Assembly (NCBI GenBank): GCA_032017425.1
Contig: DALZPW010000005.1
DNA length: 64,000 nucleotides
Strand: one strand, 5' to 3'
DNA from: Faucicola tetraodonis
GTDB taxonomy: Bacteria; Pseudomonadota; Gammaproteobacteria; Pseudomonadales; Moraxellaceae
Of the stretch, positions 8,748-17,987 are shown piece after piece. Within the stretch, counting starts at the first letter, position 1. Each line of letters starts with the position of its first letter. Under the pieces are notes generated by a model that saw only the letters and a program-made list of their open reading frames with translations, did no database searches and was not told where the DNA came from. The position numbers were made by a program, and so were the translations under genes.

Positions 8748-9590
8748 ATGCTCATTCGTTTTGCAACTTATCGTTCTAAAACCTCATTAGCTACCCGTTT
8801 AATTACCAGTGTCATCACCGTGGCTGGCATTGTTGGTTTGGCAGGTTGTGATAATGCCCAATCGCGCACACCCGTCAATTCTGAAAGTCAGAAACACGAA
8901 GCGAGTAGCAGCTCAGCCACCGTGACAAAAAATGAATCACAGCTACAGCAAATGCTAGCGGCAAATTTAGCCAAATCAGGTATCACCGCCAAAATCACCT
9001 CGGTGACAGCGACCAGTATGCCAAATATCTTTTGGGTCAAAGCCGAAGGTTTACCGGCGTTTTTTACCGATGCGACAGGTCAATATGTGGTACAAGGCGA
9101 TATCATCAAAGTCGGTGGTGCCAAACCTGAGCACATCTCAGCGAACTTGCAAGCGCAAGATGCGAAAGCCAGCCTTGCCACCATTGATAAAAAAGACATG
9201 ATTATCTTCCCTGCCAAGGGGCAGACGAAAGCGGCAATATATGTGTTTACCGATGCAGATTGTGGTTATTGCCGTAAATTCCACAGTGAAATTGATGAAG
9301 TAAATGCACTGGGTATCGAAGTACGTTATCTACCTTGGCCACGTAGTGAACAGACCATGCCAATCATGGAAAAAATCTGGTGTAGCAGTGACCGCAAAAA
9401 AGCCTTAACCGATGCCAAATTGGGCCTGCCTATCAATGCACCGACTTGCAGTAACCCCGTACGTAAAATTTATGAATTAGGCGCAAATTTGGGTATCAAT
9501 GGCACCCCAGCCGTGTTTGACACAGAAGGTCATCAACTTGGCGGTTATGTGCCACCTGCTGAATTGGCACAGGCGCTCAACCTCAAATAA
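8748..9590 (+). CDS. dsbC: Thiol:disulfide interchange protein DsbC, lipoprotein form
   Basis: Periplasmic disulfide isomerase that reshuffles wrong disulfides and is kept reduced by DsbD. Starting at ATG 8748 gives 280 residues. The signal has a basic start, a hydrophobic core and a lipobox-like VGLAGC with Cys34, suggesting a membrane-anchored variant rather than the soluble E. coli form. The N-terminal dimerisation domain covers about 65-135. The thioredoxin-fold domain carries CGYC at 172-175 and a second, structural cysteine pair (WCSS and PTCS). A cis-Pro loop follows (GINGTPAVF). A GTG at 8736 is in frame but would add four residues without a better ribosome site. Next gene hom; the dsbC-hom order is typical of Moraxellaceae. 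Confidence 0.93.
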   Translation: MLIRFATYRSKTSLATRLITSVITVAGIVGLAGCDNAQSRTPVNSESQKHEASSSSATVTKNESQLQQMLAANLAKSGITAKITSVTATSMPNIFWVKAEGLPAFFTDATGQYVVQGDIIKVGGAKPEHISANLQAQDAKASLATIDKKDMIIFPAKGQTKAAIYVFTDADCGYCRKFHSEIDEVNALGIEVRYLPWPRSEQTMPIMEKIWCSSDRKKALTDAKLGLPINAPTCSNPVRKIYELGANLGINGTPAVFDTEGHQLGGYVPPAELAQALNLK

Positions 9591-9611
9591 GTTCATCACC
9601 CCTGATGGGAT

Positions 9612-9650
9612 AAAAACCAGCTAGTGCTCATTAGCTGGTTTTTTTATTTT
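9612..9650 (+). terminator. Terminator after dsbC
   Basis: AAAACCAGCTA and TAGCTGGTTTT form a strong stem around an eight-base loop, followed by a T-run. It separates dsbC from hom. Confidence 0.9.
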
Positions 9651-9766
9651 AATTTTTTTGGGCAATTAGATTTTATACCTTACCAATCACAAGTTAGCAT
9701 GGTATATTTACCTAGCCTATTTTTAAACTTTTATTTTTATATTTTTGACATTTGAGAATTTTTTTT

Positions 9767-11104
9767 ATGAATAATCGACCTATTCAATTAGCGATTTTAG
9801 GGCTTGGTACTGTGGGTACTGGGGTGGTTGAACTACTACAAAACAACCTTGATGAAATGACGCGTCGCACAGGACGTGAGATTAAAATTACCCACGTAGG
9901 CACGCGTCGCAACCGTACCGATATCCCAACAGACATCAAACAATCTGCCGATTTGCTTGATATCGTTCAGCAAGATGATGTGGATATTGTGGTGGAATTG
10001 ATGGGCGGTACCACCACGGCTAAAGAGGTGATTTTAGCGGCAATCGAGCATGGCAAACATATTGTGACTGCCAACAAAGCATTACTGGCAGAACATGGCA
10101 ATGAGATTTTTGCCAAGGCGGATGCCAAGGGTGTCAAAGTGGCTTATGAAGCCGCAGTTGCCGGCGGTATTCCGATTATCAAAATTTTACGTGAAGGCTT
10201 AGCTGCCAACAAGATCGATTGGCTTGCAGGTATCATCAATGGTACAGGCAACTTTATCATGACTGAAATGCGCGATAAAAAGCGGGACTTTGCAGATGTC
10301 CTCGCTGAAGCCCAAGCGCTGGGGTATGCCGAAGCCGATCCGACATTTGATGTCGAAGGGATTGATGCTGCGCATAAATTAACGCTGCTTGCGTCCATTG
10401 CGTTTGGTATTCCATTGCAATTTGACAAAGTTTACTGTGAAGGCATTACCAAAATCACCCAGCAAGATGTGCGTTATGCCAACGAGCTTGGCTACCGTAT
10501 CAAGCATTTAGGGTTTGCTAAACGTCGTATTCTAGACAGTGGTGAAGAAGGTATTGAATTACGTGTACACCCTACTTTGATTCCAAAACAGGTGTTACTT
10601 GCCAATGTGAATGGGGTAAAAAATGCCATTATGGTTGACGCAGAGCCTGTCGGACAAACCTTGTATTACGGTTCGGGTGCCGGCGCAGGCGCGACCGCAT
10701 CAGCCGTGATGGCAGATGTGGTGGACATGGTACGCGCCCTTGCAGAGACCCATGATTCAACCGCTAATTTGGTGCCACATTTGGCGTTCCAGCCTGAGAC
10801 ACTCAATAACACACGCATTTTATCGAGCGATGAAATGATCTCAGGCTACTATCTGCGCCTACAGGTCAAAGATGATTTGGGCGTACTAGCAGAAGTCACC
10901 CGCATTTTAAGTGAGTCTAAAATTAGTATTGATGCAATTTTGCAACAGCCAGCGCATGATGATACTAGCACTGACTTGCCTGTCATTATTATGGTTGACC
11001 CCGTTGTTGAGCGCAATATGAATGAAGCGATTGCCAAAATTGAAGCGTTAGATACCGTGACCGATAAGGTGATACGCATTCGATTGGATGAGTTAATGCA
11101 GTAA
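9767..11104 (+). CDS. hom: Homoserine dehydrogenase
   Basis: Reduces aspartate semialdehyde to homoserine with NAD(P)H, feeding threonine and methionine synthesis. 445 residues from ATG 9767 (MNNRPIQLAILGLGTVGTG); an upstream TTG at 9752 would only add a run encoded by poly-T. The Rossmann loop is GLGTVG near residue 12; the ANKALLA segment and the NGTGNFI motif mark the catalytic domain; an ACT regulatory domain fills the last 85 residues (LQVKDDLGVLAEVTRILSE), as in monofunctional, threonine-inhibited enzymes. In many relatives thrC follows hom directly; here the next gene is a thiolase 214 bp away. Its own ribosome site is weak and poly-T-rich. Confidence 0.96.
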   Translation: MNNRPIQLAILGLGTVGTGVVELLQNNLDEMTRRTGREIKITHVGTRRNRTDIPTDIKQSADLLDIVQQDDVDIVVELMGGTTTAKEVILAAIEHGKHIVTANKALLAEHGNEIFAKADAKGVKVAYEAAVAGGIPIIKILREGLAANKIDWLAGIINGTGNFIMTEMRDKKRDFADVLAEAQALGYAEADPTFDVEGIDAAHKLTLLASIAFGIPLQFDKVYCEGITKITQQDVRYANELGYRIKHLGFAKRRILDSGEEGIELRVHPTLIPKQVLLANVNGVKNAIMVDAEPVGQTLYYGSGAGAGATASAVMADVVDMVRALAETHDSTANLVPHLAFQPETLNNTRILSSDEMISGYYLRLQVKDDLGVLAEVTRILSESKISIDAILQQPAHDDTSTDLPVIIMVDPVVERNMNEAIAKIEALDTVTDKVIRIRLDELMQ

Positions 11105-11318
11105 GATTTGGGGAGACTTAATTGGCATATTTTACAGTGTTTTCAGTAGTTTAATTTACATTTTAACTATGATAATATGAAATGTATCGCATTAGCAAAA
11201 CTTAAAACATCTATTGTGATTGGCATGGTTGGCGTTTACAGCCTTGTTTATAGACCGTAATGATTTATGTCGTAGTTTGCTTGTCACCACAAAAACCATA
11301 ACGCAAAGGAAATTTAAT

Positions 11319-12497
11319 ATGGAAAATTCAGTCGTAATCGTAGATGGCGTTCGCACCCCAATGGGTGGATTCCAAGGTGATTTGAACGAAGTATCAATGC
11401 CAGAGCTTGGTGCAACCGTCATTAAAGAAGCCGTTGACCGTGCTGGCGTAAAACCAGAAGAGATTGACGAAGTTATCATGGGTTGTATCTTAACCGCCGG
11501 TGCAGGACAAAGCCCAGCGCGTCAAGCGATGCGTAAAGCAGGTATCCCAGATGCCACAGGCGCAGTCAATGTCAACAAACTTTGTGGTTCTGGTATGAAA
11601 GCTATCATGCTAGGTGCCAACTCAATTCGTAGTGGTGAGTTTGATATCGTGGTAGCAGGTGGTATGGAATCAATGACCAACGCCCCTTATGTACTACCAA
11701 AGGCACGTGGTGGTTATCGCATGGGTGATGGCGAGATCAAAGACACCATGTTCTTAGATGGTCTTAAAGATGCTGATACCGGCAAGTTAATGGGTGCATT
11801 TGCGCAAGAAATGGCAGATAAACGGGGTATCACACGTGAGGCGATGGATGCATTTGCTATTGAATCGCTAAAACGCGCCAACACCGCCATCAATGAAGGT
11901 CACTTCAAAAACGAAATCGTTCCGGTTACTGTCAAAACTCGTAAAGGCGATGTAGTCATTGACACGGACGAACAACCCGGTAAAGCCAATGTAGACAAAA
12001 TCCCAACCTTAAAACCCGCGTTCTCAAAAGATGGTACAGTCACTGCCGCTAACTCAAGCTCAATCTCTGATGGGGCAGCCGCCGTTGTATTGATGTCAGA
12101 AGACAAAGCCAAAGAAAAAGGCTTAAAACCACTTGCACGTATCGTTGCCCAAGCCACTCACTCACAACACCCAAGCGAATTTACTATCGCACCTATCGAG
12201 TGTGTGAAAAAAGTTTTAGCAAAAGCTGGCTGGAGCAAAGAAGACGTTGATCTTTGGGAAATCAATGAAGCATTCGCCATGGTAACCATGCTTGCTATGC
12301 AAGAAAATGACCTTGATCATGCTAAGGTTAATATCGAAGGCGGTGCTTGTGCATTGGGTCATCCCGTGGGGGCATCGGGTGCGCGTATCGTAGTCACACT
12401 CATCAACTCACTCAAACGCACAGGCGGTAAAAAAGGCATTGCTAGCCTATGTATCGGTGGCGGTGAAGCGGTTGCCTTAGCGATTGAATTAATCTAA
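11319..12497 (+). CDS. Acetyl-CoA C-acetyltransferase (biosynthetic-type thiolase)
   Basis: Condenses two acetyl-CoA to acetoacetyl-CoA, or the reverse. Translation is placed at ATG 11319, with AAAGGA nine bases upstream; the longer in-frame extension to 11220 has no family counterpart. The 392-residue product has nucleophile Cys89 (NKLCGSGMK), the GHPVGASGAR motif with the catalytic His near 349, and the second Cys near 379 (SLCIGGGEA). Length and motifs match AtoB/PhaA-type thiolases rather than FadA. It is monocistronic, bounded by its own terminator. Whether it serves acetoacetate use, ketone degradation or storage polymers cannot be decided; no phaB or phaC lies nearby. Confidence 0.93.
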   Translation: MENSVVIVDGVRTPMGGFQGDLNEVSMPELGATVIKEAVDRAGVKPEEIDEVIMGCILTAGAGQSPARQAMRKAGIPDATGAVNVNKLCGSGMKAIMLGANSIRSGEFDIVVAGGMESMTNAPYVLPKARGGYRMGDGEIKDTMFLDGLKDADTGKLMGAFAQEMADKRGITREAMDAFAIESLKRANTAINEGHFKNEIVPVTVKTRKGDVVIDTDEQPGKANVDKIPTLKPAFSKDGTVTAANSSSISDGAAAVVLMSEDKAKEKGLKPLARIVAQATHSQHPSEFTIAPIECVKKVLAKAGWSKEDVDLWEINEAFAMVTMLAMQENDLDHAKVNIEGGACALGHPVGASGARIVVTLINSLKRTGGKKGIASLCIGGGEAVALAIELI

Positions 12498-12510
12498 TTG
12501 TCTCATGCTA

Positions 12511-12545
12511 AAAAAAATCCCTAATCTATATTAGGGATTTTTTTA
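12511..12545 (+). terminator. Terminator after the thiolase gene
   Basis: AAAAATCCCTAAT and ATTAGGGATTTTT pair around a short CTAT loop, with A- and T-runs on the two sides, so it probably works in both directions. Confidence 0.9.
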
Positions 12546-12583
12546 CTCAACGATCGATCTATAACAATCAATCTATCAAGCAA

Positions 12584-13225
12584 TCATCTGATTTTTAGGT
12601 TGATATAACTTATGATTGCCAAAGCTAAAAGATTACCCATCACTGTCAAGTAAAAAGCCCTACGAAATTCTGGTTTGGTTGATTTATGGCGCAATAACCA
12701 ATGGGCAAACGCCGCCCCTACCCAACCCCCAGCAAAAGCTAATTTATGGAGTGACGCTTCTTGCACGCGCCAATCTCCATTTTGTGCAGCTTTTTTATCA
12801 TGCGCGTATAGCAGATAGGTCGCCAAACTTATCGCAAAATACCAACCAATAATCCATAAGGGTAAGTGCTTAACCAGCACAACAGCGGTCAGTAACATAA
12901 AAAACAGCACCCCAATAGCCACCCACGTGAGTAATGTTTGATTTTTAAGGTCATTTTGAGCTTGACGAACTTGGCGGGCATGTTGCTGGGCAATTTTTTG
13001 TCTGACAAACGTCTGTTGCTGCACGTTGATAGCACAGGGTTTGCCATCTCTGCCTTGCCCTATTTCAAAAACTACCGCTTCATTAAGCACAGGACGTTGG
13101 TTTGCTCGGTATTCACTGATATGAAAAAAGATGGCTGAGTTTTGTAAATTGTTATCCGTCCGCTCAATAAACCCAAAGCCTTTGTCATCTTGCCAGCGGG
13201 TTATTTTGCCCTGATATTTTGTCAT
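12584..13225 (-). CDS. Cold-shock domain fused to a DUF1294 membrane domain
   Basis: A 213-residue two-part protein. Residues 1-65 form a cold-shock/OB-fold domain with the RNP1-like KGFGFIE; residues 70-90 are a basic linker; residues 91-213 are a membrane domain with several hydrophobic segments and the DUF1294 signature (YAHDKKAAQNGDWRVQE; GGWVGAAFAHWLLRHKS). Such fusions are widespread in proteobacteria, but the role is unknown; a nucleic-acid-binding domain held at the inner membrane is the simple reading. Divergent from the PRC-barrel gene across a 500-bp AT-rich gap. Confidence 0.85.
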   Translation of the reverse strand: MTKYQGKITRWQDDKGFGFIERTDNNLQNSAIFFHISEYRANQRPVLNEAVVFEIGQGRDGKPCAINVQQQTFVRQKIAQQHARQVRQAQNDLKNQTLLTWVAIGVLFFMLLTAVVLVKHLPLWIIGWYFAISLATYLLYAHDKKAAQNGDWRVQEASLHKLAFAGGWVGAAFAHWLLRHKSTKPEFRRAFYLTVMGNLLALAIISYINLKIR

Positions 13226-13721
13226 CGAAAATCACCTAATATATATGTTGATAACTCATTATTTTTTATTACTTATCTTTTATAACGCCTTATTGGGTGG
13301 GCAATGGTGTTTCGCGCTAAGTGCTCTACCCGACTTTTTTCTATGTTTTTAATTTATTGCTAAAAGCCAATTTTTTTTACGCTTGGTTGCAAAAGTTACT
13401 TAAGACAACTGCCAATTACACCCTCTAAACAAAAATTTATCAAATCCTACTACTTAATGGGAGCTTTTTTCAGTAATCTTGTTTGCAAGTCGAACGATTA
13501 AGCGTATGACATTTTTCATCGTTTTTATCATCGGCGATTTCAACAATCAAGCATCTGTTTCAACAACCAAGTAGCTGTGAAACATCTAATTTGTTGAATT
13601 TTAAAAATTTTATTATAACAATTTTCATTTAACTATAAAAAACTATCTTATATTTATTTAGTTTTTAACTTAACTACCTTAATAAAAAATAAACAATAAG
13701 ATATCTAAAGGAGATTTTTCC
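13226..13721. other. AT-rich divergent region before the PRC-barrel gene
   Basis: About 500 bp with no gene. It includes a pair of 20-bp repeats (13538-13577) and long A/T tracts close to the downstream gene, where its promoter must lie; no -35/-10 pair stands out. Confidence 0.55.
13538..13577 (+). repeat. Two imperfect 20-bp tandem repeats
   Basis: TTTCAACAATCAAGCATCTG and TTTCAACAACCAAGTAGCTG are adjacent and agree at 17 of 20 positions. They lie about 150 bp upstream of the PRC-barrel gene. Confidence 0.8.
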
Positions 13722-14555
13722 ATGGCAAGTTTAATACGTTTACGCGATATCCAAGATACCCACGTTGACCTTTTAGGTAACGATTATTTTGATCCAACTG
13801 GTAAAACCGCTTATGGCGCCAATGGCGACAAAGTGGGTAGTATTCAAGGTGCTTTAGTTGATGAGAGCACAGGCCGTATTCGCTATTTCATTGTTGATGT
13901 AGGTGGCTGGTTTAGCTCGAAAGAAGTTTTAGTACCAGCGGGTCTAGCTCGTATTCAAGACGACAATGTATACTTTGATTCGCTCAGCCGAGATACTGTT
14001 GAAACAATGGATAGCTACGATCCTGACTACAATTACAGTATTGAAGAACAAACGGTTCGTGACCGTCACGTATTTGACCGTGCTGCCACACCTGTTAAGC
14101 TTACTGATAACGATTACCAATCACCTAATACATTACAGTTACTTGAAGAACGCATTTCAGTCAATAAGGACAAAATCGTAGCAGGTTTACTAAAAGTTGG
14201 TAAACACGTTGTGTCTGAGCCACGCACTGTCAACGTTGAGTTAACTGAAGAACAAGCGCATATCCAGCGTACGCCAGTTAACAGACCTACTGACCGCAGC
14301 ATCGGTGATAATGACAATGCCACTATTGAGGTTGAACTTGAAGCAGAACGTGCAAATGTCAACAAACAAACTTATGTCACTGAAGAAGTTAACGTAGATA
14401 AAGTGGCACAAACTCGCACTGAGACCTTTAATGAAACCGTTCGCCGTGAAGAGTTAGATGTACAAAAAGATGGCGTTGAGCGTGTAACAGGTGTTGATAC
14501 CGTCGATGGTAATGTATCACCTGCAATTGATCCAAATGCGCCCCGTAAACTTTAA
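13722..14555 (+). CDS. PRC-barrel plus YsnF/DUF2382 stress protein
   Basis: A 277-residue soluble protein. Residues 1-95 form a PRC-barrel (GDKVGSIQGALVDESTGRIR; a VGGWFSSKEVLVPAG segment). Residues 135-255 form a YsnF/AvaK-type DUF2382 domain, recognisable by LLEERISVNKDKIVAG and the repeated VN(V/K) TEE elements. Proteins of this type are associated with desiccation, oxidative or general stress, but the mechanism is unknown. AAGGAG at 13707-13712 gives a strong ribosome site. The next gene is a second DUF2382 protein, separated by a terminator, so the two are not a simple operon. Confidence 0.88.
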   Translation: MASLIRLRDIQDTHVDLLGNDYFDPTGKTAYGANGDKVGSIQGALVDESTGRIRYFIVDVGGWFSSKEVLVPAGLARIQDDNVYFDSLSRDTVETMDSYDPDYNYSIEEQTVRDRHVFDRAATPVKLTDNDYQSPNTLQLLEERISVNKDKIVAGLLKVGKHVVSEPRTVNVELTEEQAHIQRTPVNRPTDRSIGDNDNATIEVELEAERANVNKQTYVTEEVNVDKVAQTRTETFNETVRREELDVQKDGVERVTGVDTVDGNVSPAIDPNAPRKL

Positions 14556-14624
14556 TAATTAATATCATTAGATAATTGATTACTATAGATTTTAACTTCT
14601 GCCAACGGTGTTGCCATTGGCTTG

Positions 14625-14656
14625 AAAAAGGCAGATGATTTCATCTGCCTTTTTTG
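14625..14656 (+). terminator. Terminator after the PRC-barrel gene
   Basis: AAAAAGGCAGATGA and TCATCTGCCTTTTT form a long stem around a short TT loop followed by a T-run. Confidence 0.92.
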
Positions 14657-14715
14657 TGGTTGTTATATATTATTACAGGATTTTGGAACAATAACTTTGC
14701 AATGGAAAACACTTT

Positions 14716-15291
14716 ATGAAAAACCCGATGACAAATACTACCGAACTAGACACTAATGATACCCATACTCATGATAACATTGTTAAAACCGTCGATCTTC
14801 GTGAAGATACCACTAACACCTTAGAGCTATTAGCTGAACGCCCCCAAGTGCAAATTGAGCGATTTATCAAAGACAATATTAAATTATCAAAAAAAATTAT
14901 TAGCCAAACAGTTAACGTTCCTGTGACACTCAATCAAGAAGTCTTAGTGATTGAACATGTGTTTACGCAGCCTAGTGCCTCTCATGATAATTTAGTTAGT
15001 GTGGTTACTAATAACGTCAATGTGCCACAGTTGATGGTGAATGGGCAAGCGATTACTTTAGGCGATACTCCGATTGAGATTCCTCTACTTCAACAAACAG
15101 CGAAAGTGAATATTGAAACCATTGTGGCGGAAAAAGTACAGTTAATGACCCAAAACGTCAGTCATGAAACGCAAATTCCTGTGACATTGCGTCATGAAGA
15201 ATTGGTGACTGAAAAAGTTGAATATGATGAGCCTACGGTATTAGCGACAACGCATATCGCCCCTGAAGAGGTTAACCTAGTTTCAAAGTAA
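14716..15291 (+). CDS. Second YsnF/DUF2382 stress protein
   Basis: A 191-residue soluble protein without the PRC-barrel. Residues 36-85 read LELLAERPQVQIERFIKDNIKLSKK and residues 125-185 repeat the same pattern (IPLLQQTAKVNIETIV then VTLRHEELVTEKVEYDEP), so it holds two DUF2382-like units, each a pair of related beta-rich segments. It is probably a diverged duplicate of the C-terminal half of the preceding gene. The start is set at the first ATG (MKNPMTN); the ribosome site is poor, and an internal ATG four codons later is possible. Confidence 0.78.
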   Translation: MKNPMTNTTELDTNDTHTHDNIVKTVDLREDTTNTLELLAERPQVQIERFIKDNIKLSKKIISQTVNVPVTLNQEVLVIEHVFTQPSASHDNLVSVVTNNVNVPQLMVNGQAITLGDTPIEIPLLQQTAKVNIETIVAEKVQLMTQNVSHETQIPVTLRHEELVTEKVEYDEPTVLATTHIAPEEVNLVSK

Positions 15292-15443
15292 TCCCATTCT
15301 ACTTTGGGTGAGCTCGCTTTGGCTTCTGTTGGCGTGTCTTTTGTTGGCGTATGTTGATATGTAATTTGGGTGTGGCATTCATCAACATAATAGTGGTGTT
15401 GTAACATCACATCCAGCATTTTTAATCGGTTAGGTTTAATCGA

Positions 15444-16361
15444 TTAGGCTCGATGATGGGCGGGTATTGTAGATTTATGGGTAATCTCTGGCAGTAAATC
15501 TAAAAACCCTTGAATATAAGCCACCTCTTTACTTGTGGTACGGGTCGCCGCATAAAGCTGGCAAAACACACCTTCCCCCAATGCCCTTGATATTACCCAG
15601 CCTTTTTTTTCGTATTCATTGACCACCCAATTCGGTAATGAGGCAACCCCTCGTTCGCTCGCAACTAGCTGAATTAACATGGCGGTCAATTCTGTGGTTC
15701 TTAGTTTCTTGGGCGCAAGTCCTGCAGGCGCAAAAAAATGCGCGATGATATCGAGCCGCTTGGCTTCCACAGGATAGACGATAAGCGTTTCATCAATCAA
15801 ATCTTCTGGCAAAATCGGCGATTTTTTATCGACTAATGGGTGCGTCGGTGACAACACCAACCGACTTTCATATTGGAATAACGGCAGATAGCTGATTCCC
15901 TCCAAGGGTAAGCGACTGGCTGTGATAAGCACATCAATTTCTTCATCGAGTAGCATTTGGTGGGGCTCAGGTTCAAAGCCTGAGCTAAAGTCCAGCTCAA
16001 CGTCTTGCCATTCCCTGCGATAACGATTAAGAATAGGCATCAACCAATCAAAACAGCTATGACATTCCGAGGCCAAACGTAATTGTCCCGTTTGACCACG
16101 ACCCAGTCTTTTAAGGTTGGCGGTGGTACGATTAAATTGCGGTAGCACACTGTCCGCAAGTTTGAGTACTTCTTTGCCTGCTGGGGTAAAGCTTAGCGGT
16201 CTTGAGCGGCGATTGACGAGGCTAACACCATAATAATTTTCGATTTCTTTGAGCTGATGGGACACCGCTGATGCCGTGACATACAAGTCCTCAGCCGCGG
16301 CAGCAAGCGAGCCTTGCTCACGTAGTGCGGTCAATAATTGAAGGTGGCGGATTTCAAGCAT
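15444..16361 (-). CDS. metR: LysR-type regulator MetR
   Basis: Homocysteine-responsive transcription activator of methionine genes. The 305-residue protein has the winged helix-turn-helix at 1-60 (GSLAAAAEDLYVTASAVSHQ) and a substrate-binding domain from about 90. The stretches SECHSCFDWLMPIL, LIVYPVEAKRLDI and RALGEGVFCQLYAA match MetR closely over its full length, from family knowledge. Its usual target metE is not beside it here. It is the last minus-strand gene before the convergent DUF2382 gene. No ribosome site of note precedes the ATG. Confidence 0.9.
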   Translation of the reverse strand: MLEIRHLQLLTALREQGSLAAAAEDLYVTASAVSHQLKEIENYYGVSLVNRRSRPLSFTPAGKEVLKLADSVLPQFNRTTANLKRLGRGQTGQLRLASECHSCFDWLMPILNRYRREWQDVELDFSSGFEPEPHQMLLDEEIDVLITASRLPLEGISYLPLFQYESRLVLSPTHPLVDKKSPILPEDLIDETLIVYPVEAKRLDIIAHFFAPAGLAPKKLRTTELTAMLIQLVASERGVASLPNWVVNEYEKKGWVISRALGEGVFCQLYAATRTTSKEVAYIQGFLDLLPEITHKSTIPAHHRA

Positions 16362-16393
16362 AAAATAATTTTACCGTTTGCCAAGCCCAAAAG

Positions 16394-16428
16394 AAAAAAG
16401 TTCACGATTTGGTGAAACCATGAACTAC
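16394..16428 (-). terminator. Terminator after the CNNM/CorC transporter gene
   Basis: On the minus strand AGTTCA and TGAACT enclose a smaller TGGT/ACCA hairpin, followed by TTTTTT. It separates the ytfL-like gene from metR. Confidence 0.8.
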
Positions 16429-16497
16429 TTTAACAAGAAACGTGAAAAAAGTTAATCAATTTCAAGTCAAAGCGGCCGTATTACTCAATCACTTTGA

Positions 16498-17820
16498 CTA
16501 ACTATCACTGATAATGTGCTCTTCTTCATCTTTGAAATTACGCGTCACAAGTAACTGGTCAATTTTATGATGATCAATATCGACTACTTCAAATTTATAA
16601 CCTTGATATTCAACAAAATCCGCAGGGCGAGGAATTTTGCGCAGTTTGTACATCATAAAACCCGCTAAAGTTTCATAATTATCCCAATCAGGAAAATCTT
16701 CGATACCGAGCGCATGTTTGACATTTTCAATCGGTGTAGTACCTTCAATCAGCCATGAGAATTCATCACGCTGGATAATCTGCTGCTCATCTTCAATCGG
16801 TGCGACCCAATCCCCCATCACTGTCATCATGATATCAGAGAGCGTAATGACACCGACAATGAGCGCATACTCGTTCATTACCACAGCAAATTTTTCTTTA
16901 CTAGAGCGAAAACGATCTAGCAGCTCGGATAAGGTTAATGTATCGGGGATAATTAATACATTACGAATCGTAGTTTCATTGAGCAAAATTTGCGACTGGT
17001 TACTAAGAAGTTTTACCAAGATATCCTTGGTATCGACATACCCAATCACTTCATCAATATGGTCTTTACATACCAAAAATTTTGAATACGGGTAATTGGC
17101 GATTTTTTGGCGGATACTTTGCTCAGACTCGCCAAGGGTGAAATACACCACATCCTCACGGGTGGTCATGCTAGAGGGCACGTTGCGTTCTTCAAGCTCA
17201 AAAACGTTTTCGATAAAGTGATGTTCTTGCTTGAGCAACACCCCCGCTTGCGCCCCTGCATCCACCACGGCAGAAACATCATCAAAGGTGATATTTTCTT
17301 CTCTTACCATGTTGATTTTGAAAATTCTAAAAATCAGATTTGCCAACCCGTTGATAATCCAAGCCAGCGGCTTAAATACTTTGATTGACAGCAGTACAGG
17401 CTCAATCACCGCTAACGCCACGCGTTCTGGGTTAATCATGCCAATGCGTTTAGGAATCAAATCAGCAAACAAAATAAACAACAAAGTGACCAGCAAAAAT
17501 GACATTATAAAACCGATATTATCGAGCATTTTGCCTTGATAAAAGGGGGAGATAAGGTCAATAAAGTAGGGACGAAGCGCAGACTCACCCACAATACCGC
17601 CCAAAATTGCCACGGCATTTAGCCCAATTTGTGAGGTAGCAAAAAATTCGGCAGAATTTTCTTGTAAATGTAGAATTTTATTGGCGCGATTGTCACCCGA
17701 TTCTGCCAACAACTTTAGCTTGATGCGCCTAGCACCTGCCAAGGCAATTTCGGAGATGGAGAAAAAACTGGAAATCAACACTAATATACAAATAATTAGT
17801 AGATTTTGGAATAAACTCAC
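16498..17820 (-). CDS. ytfL: CNNM/CorC-family membrane transporter (YtfL/PaeA type)
   Basis: A 440-residue inner-membrane protein. Residues 1-190 are the DUF21 transmembrane domain (FFSISEIALAGARRIKLKLL; QIGLNAVAILGGIVGESA; LFADLIPKRIGMINPE); residues 205-330 hold a CBS pair (SSMTTREDVVYF; VMNEYALIVGVITLSDIM); residues 345-430 are the CorC/HlyC C-terminal domain (ETLAGFMMYKLRKIP). The closest known member is E. coli YtfL, renamed PaeA for its role in polyamine tolerance; other relatives affect magnesium or cobalt. The substrate is therefore uncertain. It is monocistronic with its own terminator, downstream of which metR is read. Confidence 0.87.
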   Translation of the reverse strand: MSLFQNLLIICILVLISSFFSISEIALAGARRIKLKLLAESGDNRANKILHLQENSAEFFATSQIGLNAVAILGGIVGESALRPYFIDLISPFYQGKMLDNIGFIMSFLLVTLLFILFADLIPKRIGMINPERVALAVIEPVLLSIKVFKPLAWIINGLANLIFRIFKINMVREENITFDDVSAVVDAGAQAGVLLKQEHHFIENVFELEERNVPSSMTTREDVVYFTLGESEQSIRQKIANYPYSKFLVCKDHIDEVIGYVDTKDILVKLLSNQSQILLNETTIRNVLIIPDTLTLSELLDRFRSSKEKFAVVMNEYALIVGVITLSDIMMTVMGDWVAPIEDEQQIIQRDEFSWLIEGTTPIENVKHALGIEDFPDWDNYETLAGFMMYKLRKIPRPADFVEYQGYKFEVVDIDHHKIDQLLVTRNFKDEEEHIISDS

Positions 17821-17939
17821 AATACACCTATATTTATCTATTTTTATCTAGACAACATAACAGATTTGGTAAAAAATTTCTTAGACTTTATAGTAAAGCA
17901 ATATTAGTAAAAAAACATGGCTGAAGAAAACTGGCCGCG

Positions 17940-17973
17940 TAAAAAAACCCTTGATTGAAATCAAGGGTTTTTG
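17940..17973 (-). terminator. Terminator of the fadBA operon
   Basis: AAACCCTTGATT and AATCAAGGGTTT form the stem; on the minus strand a T-run of seven follows. Placed 15 bp after the fadA stop. Confidence 0.92.
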
Positions 17974-17987
17974 TTACAACAAACTGT

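Noticed and set aside
15192..15419. 75-codon minus-strand frame at the end of the second YsnF gene
   Set aside because: Mostly antisense to the coding region; no start signal and no resemblance to a known protein.
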